Positions 46,630 to 55,826 are shown, numbered from the stretch's first letter. The stretch: 64,000 bases of DNA from Dethiosulfatibacter aminovorans DSM 17477 (GCF_900142005.1 NZ_FQZL01000008.1:124001-188000); one strand, 5' to 3'. The notes: a model not told the origin generated them from the sequence alone. Program-made: numbers and translations.

Positions 46630-47694
46630 TTGGGAAGGATTGACGAACGTGACATAATGTTCGCCAGGATGAACTATGAACAGGGTACGGCACATTATGA
46701 AAACTATTATACAAGAAACGAAGACAAGAAGGAAACAGATGATGATTTAAGGGACAAAATTGTCAAAAACAGCAAAAAGACGGCCTATTACAATGAAATA
46801 TATTCTCCCCTTGTAGATTCCAATTTCAGGTTTCTGTCGGACATGAGACATCTGGCGGAAGGGCCGGTATCTGAAAACAGGATTGAACTTGACAGAGGGT
46901 CGTTTTCCACCACCCTTAAGGAGCTTGCCCTTGAGTTTGGTGCGTCATCCTGCGGCATAGTCAGAATGAAGGACTACCATTTTTATACAAACAGAGGAAG
47001 GCATGCTGAGAACTACGGAGAAGAAATAGATGTCGAGAAGCACAAATACGGCATAGTTTTTACTATAGAAATGGACAAAGACAATGTAAACAGGGCGCCG
47101 AAGATTCCGTCTGCAGTGGAATCCACCCTTGGATATGCAAAGGGTGCCATGATAGGAATGATGCTCTCATACTATATAAGGGAGCTTGGATATTTTGCCA
47201 GGAACCATATGGACGGCAACTATCTGGTTGTCGCCCCTGCCGTTGCAGAAGATGCAGTGCTCGGTGAAGTTGGAAGAATAGGACTGCTTATAACCAGGGA
47301 ACTTGGACCAAGAGTAAGGCTTGGCGTCGTAACCACTGATCTTGAACTTGTTGAAGATGAAAAAGTGGACTATGGGATAAGGCAGTTCTGCAGGATCTGT
47401 GGAAAATGTGCAGTAACCTGTCCGGGAAAGGCAATACCAAAAGACGACTGGAAGCCTTACCATGGCATCGATATGTGGAAAAGCAATCAGGAATCCTGTT
47501 TTGGAATATGGACAAGTCTCGGAACAGACTGCGGCGTATGCATGTCCACCTGTCCTTTAAGCCAGGATATGGACATGGAAGATAGAATCAAGATAGGGGC
47601 AACTCATGAATCAAGAGTTGAAGTTTTAAAAAAATATAATGAGAAATACGGAATAAGATATTTCATTAAAGAAAATCCGAAATGGATTAAGTAA
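46630..47694 (+). CDS. corrinoid/Fe-S reductase-like protein (RdhA/QueG relative)
   Basis: A 354-residue cytoplasmic protein with the two 4Fe-4S motifs of the reductive dehalogenase/epoxyqueuosine reductase superfamily: FCRICGKCAVTCPGKAI (about 256-272) and GTDCGVCMSTCPLS (about 297-310), spaced by W-x2-NQESC. The preceding domain (LKELALEFGASSCGIVRM, YFARNHMDGNYLVVAPA) resembles their corrinoid-binding region. There is no Tat signal, so it is not a respiratory dehalogenase. The TTG start at 46630 has AAGGAAGG 9 bases upstream; ATG 46657 is the alternative. Substrate unknown. Confidence 0.78.
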   Translation: MGRIDERDIMFARMNYEQGTAHYENYYTRNEDKKETDDDLRDKIVKNSKKTAYYNEIYSPLVDSNFRFLSDMRHLAEGPVSENRIELDRGSFSTTLKELALEFGASSCGIVRMKDYHFYTNRGRHAENYGEEIDVEKHKYGIVFTIEMDKDNVNRAPKIPSAVESTLGYAKGAMIGMMLSYYIRELGYFARNHMDGNYLVVAPAVAEDAVLGEVGRIGLLITRELGPRVRLGVVTTDLELVEDEKVDYGIRQFCRICGKCAVTCPGKAIPKDDWKPYHGIDMWKSNQESCFGIWTSLGTDCGVCMSTCPLSQDMDMEDRIKIGATHESRVEVLKKYNEKYGIRYFIKENPKWIK

Positions 47695-47709
47695 GGGAGT
47701 GACGGGGAC

Positions 47710-47877
47710 ATGTCAATACATGAAGCAAGAACATCGGTCAATTCTGCACAATTCAGGATATTGGACAGTATGATAGACGGTGTAAGACTTATAAACAAAT
47801 ACATGACAGTTATACATACGAACGAATCTATAGAAAAAAAACATTATGTCCCATACCATTGGAAAAAAATGTTATGA
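47710..47877 (+). pseudogene. PAS-domain N-terminus of the phosphatase, cut off by a frameshift
   Basis: ATG 47710 follows GGGAGTGACGGGG and encodes ILDSMIDGVRLINKYMTVIHTN, a normal PAS start. The frame then meets an 8-A run (47834-47841) and stops at 47875-47877. With seven A the frame would read straight into the downstream phosphatase (ESIEKNIMSHTIGKKCYE), which completes the PAS domain. It is therefore the 5' part of one gene with the next entry: a sequencing slip, a slippage-corrected or phase-variable gene, or a recent pseudogene. Confidence 0.75.
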
Positions 47878-48805
47878 GGGAATAGGGAAATGTAAGAAAT
47901 GCAGGGAATGCGGTGCCGACAGGACCTTTGAAACAGGTGAAACCGTAAAAACCTACCAGGAAATAAACGGAAAGCACTACATGATCATAAGCTCTCCCGT
48001 TTACGACAGATACAACGGCATATCTGCAGTTGTTGAGGTTTTCAGGAATATCACCAAGGAAAAGGAACTTGAAAAATCCCTGCTGGAAAAAAATGGAAAG
48101 ATGAAGGAAGATATTGAATTTGCAAAGAGGATGCAGATAAACATGCTTCCTTTGAAGGGGATATACAACGACTTGAAGATAGACTACTACTATGAGCCTT
48201 CGGAATTCTTGAGCGGAGACATGTTTGATGTATTTAAGATAAACAGGGACTGTACCGGTTTCTATATTTGTGATGTTGTCGGTCACGGTATATCAGCTTC
48301 CATGATAAGTATGTATGTGAGACAGACTGTAAGGGCAATAAGCAAGGACAGGACAGATATCAATGCGATAATGAGTGAGTTGCACAGAACTTTCCTTGCC
48401 TTGAATTTTGATGACGACAAGTATTTTTCCATATTCTATTGCATATTCAACAAAAATACCCAGACTCTTGAATATATAAATGCCGGGCACAACTGTTTTC
48501 CGCTGTTCAAGAGGGGCAATGAAATAAAAAGGGTTGAAGCAAAAGGTTATCCAATATGCAATATATTTGACAGCGTATCTTATGAAACAAATCATCTGCA
48601 AATGGAGGAAAACGATAAGATTCTCTTCTATACCGACGGAATAACGGAAATGAAGGATGAGGAAGGCAAATTCCTCCAGGAGGAAGGACTTGCTGAAATA
48701 TTTGAAAAGCATGATGATATCATACCGAATATAGAGAAAGAGATAGAAAATATTGGAGGCAGGAATACAGACGACCTGGCTCTACTGGAAATAAAAGTGA
48801 TTTAA
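47846..48805 (+). CDS. SpoIIE/RsbU-type PP2C serine phosphatase, 5' end frameshifted
   Basis: A 319-residue frame carrying the second half of a PAS domain (HTIGKKCYEGIGKC, with a CKKCREC cysteine set, to about residue 70), a coiled linker, and a PP2C domain. The PP2C domain has metal-site aspartates in FLSGDMFDVF (about 122) and CDVVGHGISASM, then the C-terminal YTDGITEM and NTDDLALL. These phosphatases dephosphorylate anti-anti-sigma factors in partner-switching control. The natural start is at 47710 in another frame. The ATG at 47846 lacks a ribosome binding site and splits the PAS domain. Confidence 0.85.
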   Translation: MSHTIGKKCYEGIGKCKKCRECGADRTFETGETVKTYQEINGKHYMIISSPVYDRYNGISAVVEVFRNITKEKELEKSLLEKNGKMKEDIEFAKRMQINMLPLKGIYNDLKIDYYYEPSEFLSGDMFDVFKINRDCTGFYICDVVGHGISASMISMYVRQTVRAISKDRTDINAIMSELHRTFLALNFDDDKYFSIFYCIFNKNTQTLEYINAGHNCFPLFKRGNEIKRVEAKGYPICNIFDSVSYETNHLQMEENDKILFYTDGITEMKDEEGKFLQEEGLAEIFEKHDDIIPNIEKEIENIGGRNTDDLALLEIKVI

Positions 48806-48825
48806 ACTAAATTATGAGGTGAAAG

Positions 48826-49785
48826 ATGAAACATTTTTTTAAGGTGTTTTTCATTTCTTTGCTGTGCTTTGTTCTCATGATAGGTGCAGGTGTATACACT
48901 TATGTGAAATTCTTTAACCCTTCTGACAGGAAGGACTTCACACAGGTGGAAGATCCTATGTGGGACAAGGGAGATGGCAGCGATGCAGATGAAATGACGC
49001 CGCTTGAAATGGCAATACAGGATTCAAAGAGAATCAACATAGTATTGCTGGGAATAGAAGACGGAAGAACTGACACAATAATGCTGGTAAGCTTTGACAA
49101 AGCTACTGCGGAAGCTGATATAATATCGATACCAAGGGATACTTTTTTTCACAGGGAAGGATATGACAGCCCCGGAAGCAAGAAAATCAATGCAGTATAC
49201 GGCTCTACCAAGGCACAGGGTGTAATAGGAGCATTGGAAAACATTCTGAAGATACCTGTACATAATTTTATTACGGTTGACTATGAGGGTGTTGAAAAGG
49301 CAGTCGATGCCATAGGAGGAGTGGCTGTAAGCGTACCTTTTGATATGGAATACGAAGACGCTTATGATGTTCCTCCCCTTGTAATAGACATCAAGGCGGG
49401 CGACCAGGTTCTTGATGGAGACCAGGCTCTTCAATACTTGAGATTCAGGCACAACAACGACCTGACCGTAGGGTATCCCAACGGAGACCTTGGAAGGATT
49501 GCGGCTCAGCAGGAATTTGTGAAAAGTGCTGTGAAGAAGGCTCTTGGACTCAAGCTGCCATCTGTTGTAAAGGCGGTTTATCCATATATCAAGACAGACC
49601 TTTCTCTGGCCGATATGCTTCTCTTGGCAGGAGATGCAGTGAATTTTTCCGTGGAGAATCTGGAGACCAAAATGCTTCCTGGACATGCAACAATAATAGA
49701 CGGATTGTCTTTCTATGTTCATGACCCAAGGGAAGTGGAGGATATGGTTGAGGAACTCTATATGGATGGGACCAGCCAGCAGTAA
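48826..49785 (+). CDS. LytR-CpsA-Psr (LCP) family cell-wall glycopolymer transferase
   Basis: A 319-residue membrane-anchored protein: one N-terminal span (about 5-27), then the extracellular LCP domain. The conserved arginines and aspartates that bind polyprenyl pyrophosphate are visible in EDGRTDTIMLVSFD, ADIISIPRDTF, GGVAVSVPFDM and LRFRHNN. The family attaches teichoic acids or other polymers to peptidoglycan. GAGGTG ribosome binding site, 20 bases after the phosphatase gene. Confidence 0.92.
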   Translation: MKHFFKVFFISLLCFVLMIGAGVYTYVKFFNPSDRKDFTQVEDPMWDKGDGSDADEMTPLEMAIQDSKRINIVLLGIEDGRTDTIMLVSFDKATAEADIISIPRDTFFHREGYDSPGSKKINAVYGSTKAQGVIGALENILKIPVHNFITVDYEGVEKAVDAIGGVAVSVPFDMEYEDAYDVPPLVIDIKAGDQVLDGDQALQYLRFRHNNDLTVGYPNGDLGRIAAQQEFVKSAVKKALGLKLPSVVKAVYPYIKTDLSLADMLLLAGDAVNFSVENLETKMLPGHATIIDGLSFYVHDPREVEDMVEELYMDGTSQQ

Positions 49786-49812
49786 AATACAACACTATTA
49801 TTTGAATTGAAT

Positions 49813-49844
49813 AGGACTTTCTCATAGGGGGGGAGTCCTTTTCG
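49813..49844 (+). terminator. weak terminator after the LCP gene
   Basis: AGGACT pairs with AGTCCT (49813-49818, 49834-49839), then TTTTCG; the loop contains a run of seven G. Confidence 0.5.
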
Positions 49845-49879
49845 TTTATATTATGTAATAATGCAAAGGATGTTTATTG

Positions 49880-50161
49880 ATGATAACGGCAATATGCAAT
49901 ATAGAGATATACATATATGAAAGCAACTCCCTTAAGGACAAACGAAAGGTAATAAAGAGTCTCATGAACAGGATAAGGGAAAGATACAATGTTTCCGTAA
50001 GCGAGACGGATTACAATGAAAAATGGAACAGAGCCGTGATTTCAGTTGCCCATGTATCAAATTCCAGAGTATTGGGAGAGCAGATTATTGACAAGGTTAT
50101 TGATTTCATTGAAAAGGATGGCAGGGTGGAAATAACAAACACTGAAAGGATGACATACTGA
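49880..50161 (+). CDS. DUF503 (YlxP-like) protein
   Basis: A 93-residue ferredoxin-like fold protein of unknown function. Family marks are SLKDKRKVIKSLMNRIRERY, NVSVSE and WNRAVISVAHV. AAAGGA lies 9 bases before ATG 49880; a TTG three bases earlier is less likely. The stop overlaps the nth start (TGATG), so the two are translated together, although DUF503 genes more usually sit near nusA-infB-rbfA. Confidence 0.88.
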   Translation: MITAICNIEIYIYESNSLKDKRKVIKSLMNRIRERYNVSVSETDYNEKWNRAVISVAHVSNSRVLGEQIIDKVIDFIEKDGRVEITNTERMTY

Positions 50162-50781
50162 TGGACAATGTAGAAGAGATACTTGACAAGCTTGAAAAAC
50201 AACATCCCGACGCCAGGTGCGAGCTGTACCACAATACACCCTTTCAGCTTCTTGTTGCAACGGTCCTTAGTGCACAGTCCACTGACAAGAGTGTCAATAA
50301 GGTTACAGTCGGATTGTTTGAAGAATATCCCGACCTTGATTCCTTTATAACGCTGGAGATTGGAGATATTGAAGACAAGATAAGAAAAATAGGACTGTAC
50401 AAGAACAAGTCCAGAAGCATATACAATATCTGCAGGGTATTGAAATCGGATTTTGACGGAATGGTGCCATGCGGAGAGAAGGAACTCATGTCACTTCCCG
50501 GTGTGGGAAGAAAGACTGCATCGGTGGTAAGAGCCGTAGCATTTGGAATACCTGCTTTTGCAGTGGATACCCATGTTTTCAGGGTGACCAGGAGAATTGG
50601 TCTGACAGAGGCAAAGACACCTGACAAGGTTTCCGATGACCTCATGAAGCTCATACCTGAGGATAGGTGGATTCTTTCGCACCATCTTTTCATTTTCCAC
50701 GGGAGACGAATATGCAAGGCTAAAAACCCTCTTTGTGCAGAATGCATGGTATTTGAGGAATGTATGAAAATAGGCCTTTGA
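50161..50781 (+). CDS. nth: endonuclease III
   Basis: DNA glycosylase/AP lyase that removes oxidised pyrimidines. In 206 residues the helix-hairpin-helix is LPGVGRKTASVV with the catalytic Lys (about 119), the catalytic Asp is in AVDTHVFRV, and the C-terminal 4Fe-4S cluster has the standard C-x6-C-x2-C-x5-C spacing (ICKAKNPLCAECMVFEEC). Translation is coupled to DUF503 by a 1-base overlap. Confidence 0.96.
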   Translation: MDNVEEILDKLEKQHPDARCELYHNTPFQLLVATVLSAQSTDKSVNKVTVGLFEEYPDLDSFITLEIGDIEDKIRKIGLYKNKSRSIYNICRVLKSDFDGMVPCGEKELMSLPGVGRKTASVVRAVAFGIPAFAVDTHVFRVTRRIGLTEAKTPDKVSDDLMKLIPEDRWILSHHLFIFHGRRICKAKNPLCAECMVFEECMKIGL

Positions 50782-50851
50782 ATACTTATGTAAAGTTTAT
50801 GTTAAATTGTTAAGCGCGAGTAAAAAACTTGTTTATTCTAAATTAAATTGA

Positions 50852-50860
50852 TGTTATAAT
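50852..50860 (+). promoter_or_regulatory. extended -10 promoter of trmL
   Basis: TGTTATAAT 20 bases before the trmL ATG. The -35 is weak. Confidence 0.55.
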
Positions 50861-50880
50861 CTTTTATTGTGGAGGTGACC

Positions 50881-51351
50881 ATGTCGTTGAATATTGTACT
50901 TTTTGAACCTGAAATACCTCAAAACACCGGCAACGTAGCAAGAACCTGCGCTGCAACCGGCTCTGACCTTTACCTTGTCAGACCCCTCGGATTTTCAGTG
51001 AGCGACAAATACCTGAAAAGGGCTGGACTTGACTACTGGGACCTGGTGAATGTGTATTATTATGACAGCATATATGAACTTATTGAAGAAAAAGGTATGG
51101 AAAATTTTTATTTTGTAACGACCAAAGGTGATAAATTCTATTCGGAAAACAAATATGAAGACAACAGTTTCTTTGTCTTTGGAAAGGAAACTGCCGGACT
51201 TCCTGACCGGATACACGAGATGTATCCTGACAAACGAATCAAGATTCCCATGATCGACAACGAAAGAGCAAGATCCCTGAATCTTTCCAATTCGGTTAAT
51301 ATTGTACTTTACGAAGCCTTGAGACAACTTGGCTTTGAAGGTCTGGTCTGA
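50881..51351 (+). CDS. trmL: tRNA (cytidine/uridine-34 2'-O) methyltransferase
   Basis: SPOUT-class methyltransferase that modifies the wobble ribose of tRNA-Leu. 156 residues, a normal length, with LFEPEIPQNTGNVARTCAATG at the N-terminus and the trefoil-knot SAM motifs FVFGKETAGLP and IPMIDNERARSLNLSNSV. GGAGGTGA precedes ATG 50881; the GTG at 50869 lies upstream of this site. The phosphate transporter gene follows after 15 bases. Confidence 0.95.
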   Translation: MSLNIVLFEPEIPQNTGNVARTCAATGSDLYLVRPLGFSVSDKYLKRAGLDYWDLVNVYYYDSIYELIEEKGMENFYFVTTKGDKFYSENKYEDNSFFVFGKETAGLPDRIHEMYPDKRIKIPMIDNERARSLNLSNSVNIVLYEALRQLGFEGLV

Positions 51352-51366
51352 GAGCGAGGATAGCAT

Positions 51367-52971
51367 ATGGTACTCACAATAGGACTTGTTGGAGGACTTG
51401 GACTCTTTCTCTTTGGAATGATATTCATGGGGGACGCCCTTCAAAAGGCGGCAGGATCAAAGCTTAAGGACATGCTTGCAACACTTACTCAAAAGAAAAT
51501 ATATGGCATAGTAATGGGATGCATCGTGACAGTGATCATCCAAAGCTCATCTGCAACCACTGTAATGACAGTTGGATTTGTAAATGCCGGACTTTTGAAT
51601 TTGACTCAGGCCATAGGCATAATAATGGGATCAAATATAGGAACTACCGTTACTGCACAGCTTGTTTCCTTTGACATAGAAGTCATAGCACCATTGATTA
51701 TTGGGATAGCAGTTGGTATTTATCTTTTATCTAAAAACAAAAGAACAAAAAACGTAGCAAATATATTCATAGGCTTCGGAATTCTCTTTTTGGGAATGGG
51801 ACTCATGAAGGAAGCCATTAAGCCGTTGAAGGATTCACAGGTGTTTGTTGACGCAATTGTCAACTTCAACAATCCCGTAATAGGACTTATTACAGGACTT
51901 GCCATAACAGCGGTGCTTCAGAGTTCTGCTGCAACGACAGGCCTCTTGATAGCTGTTGCAGGAAGTGGATTGTTGACCATTGAGATGGCATTTCCTGTAA
52001 TACTGGGAACAAATATAGGGACCTGTGTAACGGCACTTCTTTCAAGCCTTGGAACAAACAAGACGGCAAAGAGGGCAGCAATCATTCATATAGTAATAAA
52101 GGTTATCGGAGCACTTGCATTCCTGATTTATCTCAGGTTTCCGGTTCAGACACTGGTGGAGTTCATGACTCCGCTTAGAGTGGAAAGGCAGATAGCAAAT
52201 GCCCATACAATCTTCAACATAATAACTGTCATAGCCGTATATCCATTCTCATCAAGGATAGTTGAATTTTCCCACAAAATCATAAGAGGAGAGGACGAGA
52301 GACAGAGAGGCGACCTTAAGTATGTAGACAATCGACTTCTTGCAACCCCTGAAATTGCAATAGGGCAGATAAAGAAGGAAATAACCAGAATGTTCAATAT
52401 AGTAAATCAGCAACTGATAAACTCCAAGAAGCTTTTTCTTGAATTCGATAAAAAATTGAGTAATGACGTATTTGAGACGGAGGGAGTAGTAAACAAGCTT
52501 GAAACATCCCTTGTTGATTACACGATATCCCTTACAAGCAAGATACTTAATGAAGACCAGATAGACAAGGTCGCACTTCTCGCCAGAACCATTACCGATG
52601 TGGAGAGAATTGGAGATCTGGCGGAAAACCTGGTTGAAATGAGTGTTGTGAATCACAGGAATAGACTGGATTTTTCAGAAGAGGCGAAAGAGGAAATCAA
52701 GGAATTGTTTGACAAAGTTACAAAAATATTCACATTATCAAAAAATGCCTTTGAAAATGAAACAATGGAACACAGTATGGAAATCAAAACTCTGGATATG
52801 GAGATAAAGGAGCTTTGTGAGATTTATTTGACAAACCATATAAAAAGGATAAAAAAACCGGATTACAATACTCAGACGGAGCTTGTATTCCTGGATGCAT
52901 TGAGCAATCTTGAAAGAATAGGAAATCATTCAAAAAATATAACTGAATCACTAATGAGATTCACTGCTTAG
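51367..52971 (+). CDS. Na/Pi cotransporter family protein 1 (with PhoU-like tail)
   Basis: A 534-residue membrane protein. The transport part (1-310) contains the inverted-repeat motifs QSSSATTVMTVGFVNAG (about 60) and QSSAATTGLLIAVAGSG (about 182), with eight or so spans. The C-terminal 190 residues form PhoU-like helices (ITDVERIGDLAENLVEM, LSNLERIGNHSKNI). Related proteins move Na+ and phosphate. Followed after 25 bases by a close paralogue. Confidence 0.92.
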   Translation: MVLTIGLVGGLGLFLFGMIFMGDALQKAAGSKLKDMLATLTQKKIYGIVMGCIVTVIIQSSSATTVMTVGFVNAGLLNLTQAIGIIMGSNIGTTVTAQLVSFDIEVIAPLIIGIAVGIYLLSKNKRTKNVANIFIGFGILFLGMGLMKEAIKPLKDSQVFVDAIVNFNNPVIGLITGLAITAVLQSSAATTGLLIAVAGSGLLTIEMAFPVILGTNIGTCVTALLSSLGTNKTAKRAAIIHIVIKVIGALAFLIYLRFPVQTLVEFMTPLRVERQIANAHTIFNIITVIAVYPFSSRIVEFSHKIIRGEDERQRGDLKYVDNRLLATPEIAIGQIKKEITRMFNIVNQQLINSKKLFLEFDKKLSNDVFETEGVVNKLETSLVDYTISLTSKILNEDQIDKVALLARTITDVERIGDLAENLVEMSVVNHRNRLDFSEEAKEEIKELFDKVTKIFTLSKNAFENETMEHSMEIKTLDMEIKELCEIYLTNHIKRIKKPDYNTQTELVFLDALSNLERIGNHSKNITESLMRFTA

Positions 52972-52996
52972 ATCTATCAAATAACTAGGAGGAAAA

Positions 52997-54637
52997 ATGG
53001 AAATAGCATTTGGTTTAATAGGAGGGCTTGGTCTGTTCCTTTACGGCATGACCCTTATGGGAAACGCCCTTCAAAAATCGGCAGGGCCAAGAATGAAGGA
53101 CATATTGGCGGCCTTGACAAACAAGAGAATTGTAGGTGTAATAGTTGGAGCCATAGTAACAATGATAATTCAGAGTTCGTCGGCTACCACGGTAATGACG
53201 GTTGGATTCGTAAATGCGGGTCTTATGAACCTGTCTCAGGCAATAGGAATCATCATGGGTGCCAACATTGGTACTACGGTTACGGCACAGCTTGTAGCAT
53301 TCAAGCTCACTGACATAGCACCTTTTGTAATAGGTATCGGTGTTGCCTTCTATCTTGGGGCAAAGAAGAAAAGGGTCAAGGAGATAGCTGAAATTTTCAT
53401 AGGATTCGGTATACTGTTCCTTGGAATGTCCCTCATGAAGGATGCCATAAAGCCCCTTAAGGAACTTGAAATATTCAAGGAGGCAATGACCAGCTTCAAC
53501 AGCCCGATTGTTGGAATACTGGCGGGATTTGCAATAACTGCAGTTCTTCAGAGTTCGTCGGCGACAACCGGTCTTCTTATAGCTGTTGCGGGAAGCGGAC
53601 TCATGACCATAGAAATGGCATACCCCATACTCTTTGGAGAGAATATAGGAACATGCGTAACTGCAATGCTTGCCAGCATAGGGGCCAACAAGACTGCTAA
53701 GAGGGCTGCCCTCATGCACCTTATATTCAATGTAATAGGTACAATCATGTTCCTCATATTACTTAGGATACCAGTACAGTATCTGGTTGAGTATTTGTCG
53801 CCTGGCAATATTGAAAGGCAGATAGCCAATGCCCACACACTCTTTAACATAATATCTGTAATAATCATGCTTCCTTTTGCCAACTGGATCGTAAAGATAG
53901 CGGAAAAGCTTATAAAGGGAGACGATGGGGAAAGAGAAGGCGACCTCAAGTATGTTGATGAGAGACTTTTCGCTACTCCTGCTGTGGCTTTGGTTCAGGT
54001 ATCAAAGGAAGTACTGAGGATGGCAAAGATGGTTGAGCAGCAGCTTGTTGATGCAAGAGTTGCAATCATGAACAATGATGAAGACATGGTGTATACAGTC
54101 TTTGAAAAGGAAAAGAACATCAATGCGGTGGAAAAGCAGCTTCTTGAATACATGGTTCAGTTGTCGAAACTTTCGTTGACCAGCAGGCAGAGAGACAAGA
54201 TTGCCACCTTGATGAATACCATAAACGACGTGGAGAGAATTGGAGACCATGCAGACAACATTGCAGAGCTTGCCCTGGTGAAGATTGAAAACAAGTCGAA
54301 GTTTTCTGAAATGGCCAAGGACGAACTCAATGACATGCTTGAACTGGTTATAGATACATACAAGCTGTCCATACTTACTTTCAAGACTACCGAGAGCGAA
54401 CTGGGAATGAAGGTCTTTGAAAAGGAAAAGAAAATCAATGCCATGGAGAAGGAACTTAGAAGCAGCCATATCAAGAGGTTGAACGAAGGTGCCTGCATTA
54501 CCCAAACCGGTATAGTATTCCTTGATACCATAAGCAATCTGGAAAGAATAGGAGACCATGCAACTAATATTGCTGAATCAATAATTGAAGTAATAAATAG
54601 AGACCATATTGAGACTGATTTGGTTGAAGACATGTAA
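52997..54637 (+). CDS. Na/Pi cotransporter family protein 2 (with PhoU-like tail)
   Basis: A 546-residue paralogue of the preceding protein with the same layout: QSSSATTVMTVGFVNAG, QSSSATTGLLIAVAGSG, then PhoU-like helices (INDVERIGDHADNIAEL, ISNLERIGDHATNIAES). The second motif keeps the QSSS that has become QSSA in copy 1. TAGGAGG ribosome binding site. The tandem pair ends at a strong terminator, so they are one unit and may form a heteromer or have different affinities. Confidence 0.92.
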   Translation: MEIAFGLIGGLGLFLYGMTLMGNALQKSAGPRMKDILAALTNKRIVGVIVGAIVTMIIQSSSATTVMTVGFVNAGLMNLSQAIGIIMGANIGTTVTAQLVAFKLTDIAPFVIGIGVAFYLGAKKKRVKEIAEIFIGFGILFLGMSLMKDAIKPLKELEIFKEAMTSFNSPIVGILAGFAITAVLQSSSATTGLLIAVAGSGLMTIEMAYPILFGENIGTCVTAMLASIGANKTAKRAALMHLIFNVIGTIMFLILLRIPVQYLVEYLSPGNIERQIANAHTLFNIISVIIMLPFANWIVKIAEKLIKGDDGEREGDLKYVDERLFATPAVALVQVSKEVLRMAKMVEQQLVDARVAIMNNDEDMVYTVFEKEKNINAVEKQLLEYMVQLSKLSLTSRQRDKIATLMNTINDVERIGDHADNIAELALVKIENKSKFSEMAKDELNDMLELVIDTYKLSILTFKTTESELGMKVFEKEKKINAMEKELRSSHIKRLNEGACITQTGIVFLDTISNLERIGDHATNIAESIIEVINRDHIETDLVEDM

Positions 54638-54642
54638 AAGTT

Positions 54643-54677
54643 ATCGCGGCTGATTAAATCAGCCGCGATTTTTTTAT
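54643..54677 (+). terminator. terminator of the trmL/NptA-like unit
   Basis: ATCGCGGCTGAT/ATCAGCCGCGAT with a TAA loop, then seven T. Confidence 0.95.
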
Positions 54678-54766
54678 AATCGATCGAGATGGTTCAACTG
54701 ACCGAAAATTCGAAGGGCTCGATGCCCTGAAAATTTTAATGCAACACAATTAAGAAAGTCACCTGC

Positions 54767-54837
54767 TTGACAAGGATGTTATACTATAGGGGTGGGGGGT
54801 ATATGAAAACCTCCCGATACAACATATAATAATATGT
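54767..54837 (+). promoter_or_regulatory. regulatory region of trxB with G-rich motif
   Basis: TTGACA (54767-54772) lies close to ATACTATAGGGGTGGGGGGT (54781-54800). This resembles one half of the G/C-tract operators of CsoR/CstR-type repressors. GGGGGGT can also pair with ACCTCCC, and ACATAT-AATA-ATATGT (54822-54837) is palindromic. A TATAAT at 54825 is a possible -10. The exact promoter is not certain. Confidence 0.4.
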
Positions 54838-54875
54838 GACTATGTTCATGATGTGACGAAGAAAGGAGAACTTCA

Positions 54876-55826
54876 ATGGAAGATAAGATTTATGACGTTA
54901 TCATTCTTGGCGGCGGACCTGCAGGACTGGCTGCCGGCCTTTATGCAGGGAGAGCGAGACTTGATACACTGATGATAGAAAAGGAAAAAGAAGGTGGCTT
55001 GATAGTCCAGACCGAAGAGGTTGAAAACTATCCCGGAGCTATAGAAGGGGATACGGGCATATCCCTTACTCAAAGGATGGTTGAACAGGTTGATAAATTC
55101 CTGGCAAACAGGCTCATTGATACAATTACAGAGGTTGACCTGGAATCCGATATTAAGGTCTTGAAAGGACAGAAAGGCGAATACAGGGCAAAGACTGTTA
55201 TAGTTGCCACAGGGGCAAAGCCGAAGCTTATGGGATGTCCCGGAGAGTCGGATTTCATAGGCAAGGGTGTATCCTACTGTGCAACATGCGACGGAGCCTT
55301 CTTTGAAGGATTCGATGTCTACGTTGTAGGCGGTGGTGATTCTGCAGTTGAGGAAGCGATATTCCTCACCAGATTTGCGAAGAAGGTTCATATAATCCAC
55401 AGGAGGGATGAGCTGAGAGCAGCAAAGTCAATCCAGGAAAAAGCCTTTGCAAATGAAAAGATAGACTTCATCTGGAATTCTCAGGTTGAAGAAGTGAAGG
55501 GAACAGGTCTGGTAAACTCAATGGTCATCAAAAACCGCAAGACAGGGGAGATTACTGAAATTAAGGCTGATGAGAACGATGGCATATTTGGAATATTTGT
55601 ATTCATAGGATACAATCCTATAACGGAGCTTTTTGAAGGCAAGCTTGACATGAAGGACAATTACCTGGTTACAAATGAAAACATGGAAACAAATATTCCG
55701 GGAGTATTTGCTGCAGGAGATGTAAGGGATAAGATGCTTAGACAGGTTGTTACGGCTACTTCGGATGGTGCCATTGCTGCGGTTTCGGCAGAAAGATACA
55801 TAGAGTGCAAGGAATTCGGATGTTGA
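54876..55826 (+). CDS. trxB: thioredoxin-disulfide reductase
   Basis: NADPH-dependent flavoprotein that keeps thioredoxin reduced. In 316 residues the FAD motif is GGGPAGLAAGLYAGRA (about 12-27), the active-site disulfide is in YCATCDGAFF, the NADPH domain has GGGDSAVEEA and HRRDELRA, and the second FAD motif is AAGDVRDK. The NADPH-phosphate residues HRRxxxR are present, so it is a real TrxB rather than a ferredoxin-dependent relative. AAAGGAGAA ribosome binding site; monocistronic with a terminator. Confidence 0.93.
   Translation: MEDKIYDVIILGGGPAGLAAGLYAGRARLDTLMIEKEKEGGLIVQTEEVENYPGAIEGDTGISLTQRMVEQVDKFLANRLIDTITEVDLESDIKVLKGQKGEYRAKTVIVATGAKPKLMGCPGESDFIGKGVSYCATCDGAFFEGFDVYVVGGGDSAVEEAIFLTRFAKKVHIIHRRDELRAAKSIQEKAFANEKIDFIWNSQVEEVKGTGLVNSMVIKNRKTGEITEIKADENDGIFGIFVFIGYNPITELFEGKLDMKDNYLVTNENMETNIPGVFAAGDVRDKMLRQVVTATSDGAIAAVSAERYIECKEFGC

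Noticed and set aside
46630..47694. Respiratory reductive dehalogenase
   Set aside because: No Tat signal and no RdhB membrane anchor gene beside it; only the cluster motifs and overall fold resemble RdhA.
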